The notes beneath the pieces are model-generated. The model saw only the letters and a list, made by a program, of their open reading frames with translations. It had not been told where the DNA came from and did no database searches. This document shows positions 60,401 to 64,000 of a DNA stretch of 64,000 bases, one piece after another; the stretch's first letter is position 1; each line of letters opens with the position of its first letter. Source of the DNA: Acanthaster planci (taxonomy: Eukaryota; Echinodermata; Asteroidea; Valvatida; Acanthasteridae); NCBI RefSeq assembly GCF_001949145.1, contig NW_019091388.1, forward strand, positions 1,236,342 to 1,300,341, in the 5' to 3' direction. A program made the translations under genes and the position numbers.

Positions 60401-62632
60401 TAAAATTGGACCCAAAGGTTTGTATCTCCCAATTCTGCATTCTGACCATTGCATTTATGGCTGATTGGCTGAGATTTTGTTATCCTAACTGCCAGTGTTT
60501 TTTTACTGGGAAATGTTTCTGAATCCACCACCACAATCTGCTGGGCTGTATGTGTATCTTCCTAACTCTTTTAAAGTCCTCTAAGCCTCTTTGTAGATTT
60601 TAAAGGATTTTGGAGGGTTAGGGTTAAAAAAAACCCCAAATGTATGTGTGATCCAACTTAGCAAAGTGAATCAGAAGTTACCGGAATTGAAGGCCGTTAA
60701 AAGAATCTTGCAGGATACAAAGCAGGAATCCTCAACAAATTTACCCACTTGATGTCCATTTTCTTCAGGACAAACTAAGTGATGCATCAAATGGACGAGT
60801 TCAGCTCACTCAAAAATACTAGAAAATGGCCTTAAGACTTGTTTGATGAGATCGGGTTATATTACGTAGAATTTTACTTCATGTCTATGGTTACTATATA
60901 GACTTGTCATCAATTCTGGTGCACTGTGGTTAATGTTGCGTAGTGACATGGATCAAACTTCAGTTGTGATCAACATGAATCGCATTTTAGCTCAGACTCA
61001 GACTTGACCCATCAAACTTTTCTTGCAGCCAATTTGGACTCTTGGCTAGGAGTTCACCCTTTTAAGGCTCGAAATATAACTCTGCAAGTGACTCATGATG
61101 TCTGTGCCCTTGAGCAGTGACATCTATGAATTGACCCCTTTTTGTACGAGGACAGAGTGTGTAGTTATTTGTTTTTGTGTTATTACAGACAGAAAGTTTG
61201 GTGTGAAAGCTCGTCTCAGCGGTGCCTTACCTATTACATTTGGCCTGGTCCGTACCAACACAGCAAACTTTGAGATCTTGCAACCAGCCCTTCAGGTGCT
61301 CAAGATATATGCAACCAATTGTAAGTAGACTTAGTGCCGATAGACATGCAGGGTTCTGTTTCGCCACCCTCTTACATTTGTCTGTGATGGCCTAGGCAAT
61401 GCCTTCCATTGAGAGCATTTTTTGAAATAACTTGGGTTGATTCCATTAGACTATGTTCATGTGTCGGCCATCTAGAATTGAACTTGANNNNNNNNNNNNN
61501 NNNNNNNNNNNNNNNNNNNNNNNNNNNNNNNNNNNNNNNNNNNNNNNNNNNNNNNNNNNNNNNNNNNNNNNNNNNNNNNNNNNNNNNNNNNNNNNNNNNN
61601 NNNNNNNNNNNNNNNNNNNNNNNNNNNNNNNNNNNNNNNNNNNNNNNNNNNNNNNNNNNNNNNNNNNNNNNNNNNNNNNNNNNNNNNNNNNNNNNNNNNN
61701 NNNNNNNNNNNNNNNNNNNNNNNNNNNNNNNNNNNNNNNNNNNNNNNNNNNNNNNNNNNNNNNNNNNNNNNNNNNNNNNNNNNNNNNNNNNNNNNNNNNN
61801 NNNNNNNNNNNNNNNNNNNNNNNNNNNNNNNNNNNNNNNNNNNNNNNNNNNNNNNNNNNNNNNNNNNNNNNNNNNNNNNNNNNNNNNNNNNNNNNNNNNN
61901 NNNNNNNNNNNNNNNNNNNNNNNNNNNNNNNNNNNNNNNNNNNNNNNNNNNNNNNNNNNNNNNNNNNNNNNNNNNNNNNNNNNNNNNNNNNNNNNNNNNN
62001 NNNNNNNNNNNNNNNNNNNNNNNNNNNNNNNNNNNNNNNNNNNNNNNNNNNNNNNNNNNNNNNNNNNNNNNNNNNNNNNNNNNNNNNNNNNNNNNNNNNN
62101 NNNNNNNNNNNNNNNNNNNNNNNNNNNNNNNNNNNNNNNNNNNNNNNNNNNNNNNNNNNNNNNNNNNNNNNNNNNNNNNNNNNNNNNNNNNNNNNNNNNN
62201 NNNNNNNNNNNNNNNNNNNNNNNNNNNNNNNNNNNNNNNNNNNNNNNNNNNNNNGGGATATTTATTATGTACCGAACACTAACAAAAGGGTCTTTCCATT
62301 TCAATTCATTTTAGAAATCAAATGTATTTAGAAGTCACTCGTCTGAACTTCCCAAACTCTAAAGATTTTCCCAATAACCAATACCTAGCATTCATGTGTA
62401 GCCCAAATTCGTGCAACTTGAAAATTTACATTTCTTTCTTAATAACTTAGCTAAAATGTGAGTGTTACATTACTGATTCTTTTGACCGTTTCTCACCCAG
62501 CTGTGAATGCTTCCTATTTGGGTAAGTCTGGAGCTGTAAGCTGCATGTTCAGGATTCTTTCTGTGTGTGGTCGTAAACACAACAGTACCCTTCGCCTCGC
62601 ATTGGACATTCTGTGCCAGCTTGTCAAGTCAA
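57405..62632 (+). CDS. AGTPBP1: Cytosolic carboxypeptidase 1 (N-terminal part; gene continues past the window)
   Basis: Coding exons: 57405-57445 (exon starts at 57241 after TTTCTTTGCAG), 58961-59076, 59532-59599, 60213-60417, 61189-61320, 62501-62632; 694 nt (231 codons), in phase and open at the end. Matches to human CCP1 run in order: MSKAKMDKSLSTPG start, SRIGTLLYSLEKLN, NGLEILLSTLE, VSEELMVALHHVLSKIGPKD, RKFGVKARLSGALPITFGLV, SVNASYLGKSGAVSCMF, LALDILCQLVKS. This is the armadillo-like N-terminal region; the zinc carboxypeptidase domain lies beyond 64000. CCP1 removes C-terminal glutamates (deglutamylation) from tubulin and other proteins in the cytosol. No further exon was found in 62633-64000. 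The N-gap at 61488-62254 falls between exons 5 and 6. Confidence 0.93.
57798..58036. mobile_element. MITE with GGGTATTCCAGAAATT termini
   Basis: The left end GGGTATTCCAGAAATTAGGG is mirrored by AAATTTCTGGAATTACCC at the right. Subterminal TTTTGTGTCCCTGT pairs with ACAGGGACACAAAAATGG-type text. It is 239 bp and sits in AGTPBP1 intron 1 (numbering from the start-codon exon). Target duplication unclear. Confidence 0.7.
58425..58603 (-). repeat. Dispersed repeat, copy 2 (inverted copy at 41521-41700)
   Basis: It contains ATGAAAATACAACCCTATTT, GCAAACTTTGG, CCCATACAAGTT and GGCAAAATGAGAGTG, the reverse complements of words in 41521-41700 in the reverse order. It lies in AGTPBP1 intron 1 (numbering from the start-codon exon). 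Confidence 0.6.
61488..62254. other. Assembly gap (run of N)
   Basis: 767 undetermined bases. Open frames crossing it are artefacts. The coding phase and protein text of AGTPBP1 continue without loss from exon 5 (ends YATN) to exon 6 (starts SVNASYLGK), so the gap is intronic. Confidence 1.
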
Positions 62633-62651
62633 GTAAGTTTATGATTTGCAG

Positions 62652-62850
62652 TTAACCCCTTAATGCAGGGATTCTTTTGATCGTGACTGCTGGGCTGTGG
62701 TATGCCCTGTAAGCAAAGCTCTGTCCATCAGCAGGCCAACATTGAAACCAGCAGGTGCATGATGAATAGAATGTATATGTGGTATGCACTAATCCTCACA
62801 CAAAGCCGTGGCTGTCAATGGTTCCCCCCCTCTCCCGATGAAGGGGTTAA
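62652..62850. mobile_element. TTAA-flanked MITE, short relative
   Basis: Flanked by TTAA (62652-62655, 62847-62850) with ends CCCCTTAATGCAGGG and CCCGATGAAGGGG. The right end resembles copy 2 at 34619-35042 (CCCGATGAGAAGGGG). It is 199 bp, with a different or strongly deleted interior. It starts 20 bp after AGTPBP1 exon 6. Confidence 0.7.
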
Positions 62851-63020
62851 TAAGAACTGTTGTCTCTGGTGCACACTCTGAATTCTGTAAACATTGGGCG
62901 ATGTGGAGCAAATGTCAGCTCGTTTGTTCTATGTTTAGATCTTTTTATTTTGGGTGGTCCTGTAGGCCTCTCAGGAACATGAGATTTCAACAATACCTGT
63001 GAAGCTGTATATTAAATTAC

Positions 63021-63445
63021 TCGGGGAGTCAGGTTGGTGTAGTGGTTCTTTCCTCGCCTTCCACCTCTGTGGTCCAAGTTTGAATCCTGGCTTGGTCCAC
63101 ATGTGGATTTGGTTTTCTATACCCAGCAAGATATGGGACGGAAGGGTACCCCCCCAACATGTGCAATCCCTATACACTCTCTAGACTATTGTTACCCAAC
63201 ACATCCCCCCCAGATGTCTGAAAAGAATTCCTGAGATTCTGATCAAACACTGACCAACACAAAGGTTGGGGGTGCTCTCCATCCCACATCTTGCTTCAAA
63301 TGGGTATTCAGTCCCCACCTGATCTGTCCAGAATATTCCCCTGGGGTTTTCCACCCACCTCGAAAACTGTAACTGCTTCTTATTTCAATGTGCTTGAGTC
63401 TTCAAGTATATGAAGTCGGCGCATCACTCGGAAGAAGAAGGATAA
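63021..63445 (+). mobile_element. tRNA-derived SINE
   Basis: The head has an A-box-like TTGGTGTAGTGG (63034-63045) and a B-box-like GTCCAAGTTTGAATCC (63072-63087) spaced as in a tRNA promoter. A body follows, part of which recurs at 49394-49580, and the element seems to end near GAAGAAGAAGGATAAAG. No full tRNA fold closes, which fits a SINE rather than a tRNA gene. It lies in AGTPBP1 intron 6 (numbering from the start-codon exon). Confidence 0.75.
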
Positions 63446-64000
63446 AGTGTGGGTGTAAGCCATCCAGTCAGGAAAAGTATTGTCTAAAGCCTTGGTGCTT
63501 GTTGTGGTCACAAGAGTTGTAGGATAGTTTCATTTGCTGGAAACACAAAGCCTTCTGCCAGTGACGATGGTTTTGTATAAAGGAAAAAAAGCAACATTCA
63601 GGAAAACTTGCCGAGGTGTCCCTAGATGCCTGTTACGCAAAACTACTTCTGACATGCTGAGACATTTCAAAGACATTAGCCAAATTTATAAGCATATTGA
63701 AACCAACAGGGTGCAATCCTCTGATTTCAATATGATTTTGACACACACCCTAGGAAGTCAGGTTTAACGTGGATGGCAGATCACTGATATCATAATCTGC
63801 AGGATAGATCTTGAACCATTGAAGTATCTGCAGATATTTTTGAATACATAAAGCATGAAACTGCTAAGTCTGCAGGGGTCTGAAAACCTCAGTGTTCATT
63901 ATGTTATATTTATCTCTCCAAAAACGAGAGGATTATCATTTGGCCCTGTTGAATTTAGCAAATGTCGCCCCTTTCAATTGTTGGTTGCTTCAGATTGCCA

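Noticed and set aside
61372-62331. Three frames of about 300 codons
   Set aside because: They consist mostly of undetermined residues read through the N-gap.
63021-63095. Possible functional tRNA gene
   Set aside because: A and B boxes are present but the acceptor and anticodon stems do not close, and a repeated body follows, so it is a SINE.
1-64000. CRISPR arrays, operons, ribosome binding sites, prophage
   Set aside because: The window is eukaryotic: exons, introns, MITEs and SINEs. No regularly spaced direct repeats were seen.

Overview
This is a eukaryotic genomic window, not a bacterial one. Genes are split into small exons with GT-AG introns, intergenic DNA is long and AT-rich, and there are many short non-autonomous transposons plus a 767-bp run of N (61488-62254). 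The recognisable proteins (OSTF1, CENP-H, cytosolic carboxypeptidase 1) are animal families. Gene style, frequent ACATGTAC-type motifs, poly-G/poly-C runs and the repeat types suggest an invertebrate deuterostome. An echinoderm such as a sea star or sea urchin is my first guess, with amphioxus or a hemichordate as alternatives; this is an inference only.

Layout. 1-9486: no gene found, only repeats and possibly the OSTF1 3' UTR. 9487-19204 (minus): complete OSTF1, 8 coding exons, 216 aa. 19205-19608: a 404-bp divergent intergenic region, a likely bidirectional promoter. 19609-30497 (plus): at least 13 exons encoding a RING-finger, coiled-coil, UBR-box-like zinc-finger protein, a probable E3 ubiquitin ligase with no family name I can assign; its last exon was not found. 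35994-40935 (minus): complete CENPH, 6 coding exons, 262 aa, converging on the RING gene. 40939-47887: repeat-dense, including an 872-bp long inverted repeat. 47888-52308 (plus): complete 405-aa four-pass membrane protein of unknown function. 57405 to beyond the window end (plus): the 5' part of AGTPBP1 (CCP1), six coding exons covering the N-terminal armadillo-like region. The sequence gap falls in an intron and removes no coding sequence.

All exon chains were assembled by hand from splice consensus, reading phase and protein-family memory. The three named genes fit their human orthologues in length and phase, so I am confident in them. The genes do not form a pathway or operon. The link worth noting is that OSTF1 and AGTPBP1 both lie in 9q21 in humans, so their closeness here may preserve old linkage.

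Much of the remaining sequence is mobile DNA: TTAA-flanked MITEs (one nested in a SINE-like element), a hAT-like element with an 8-bp target duplication, a pogo/Tigger-like MITE, several foldback elements, and tRNA-derived SINE sequence. Several families occur two to four times within this window.
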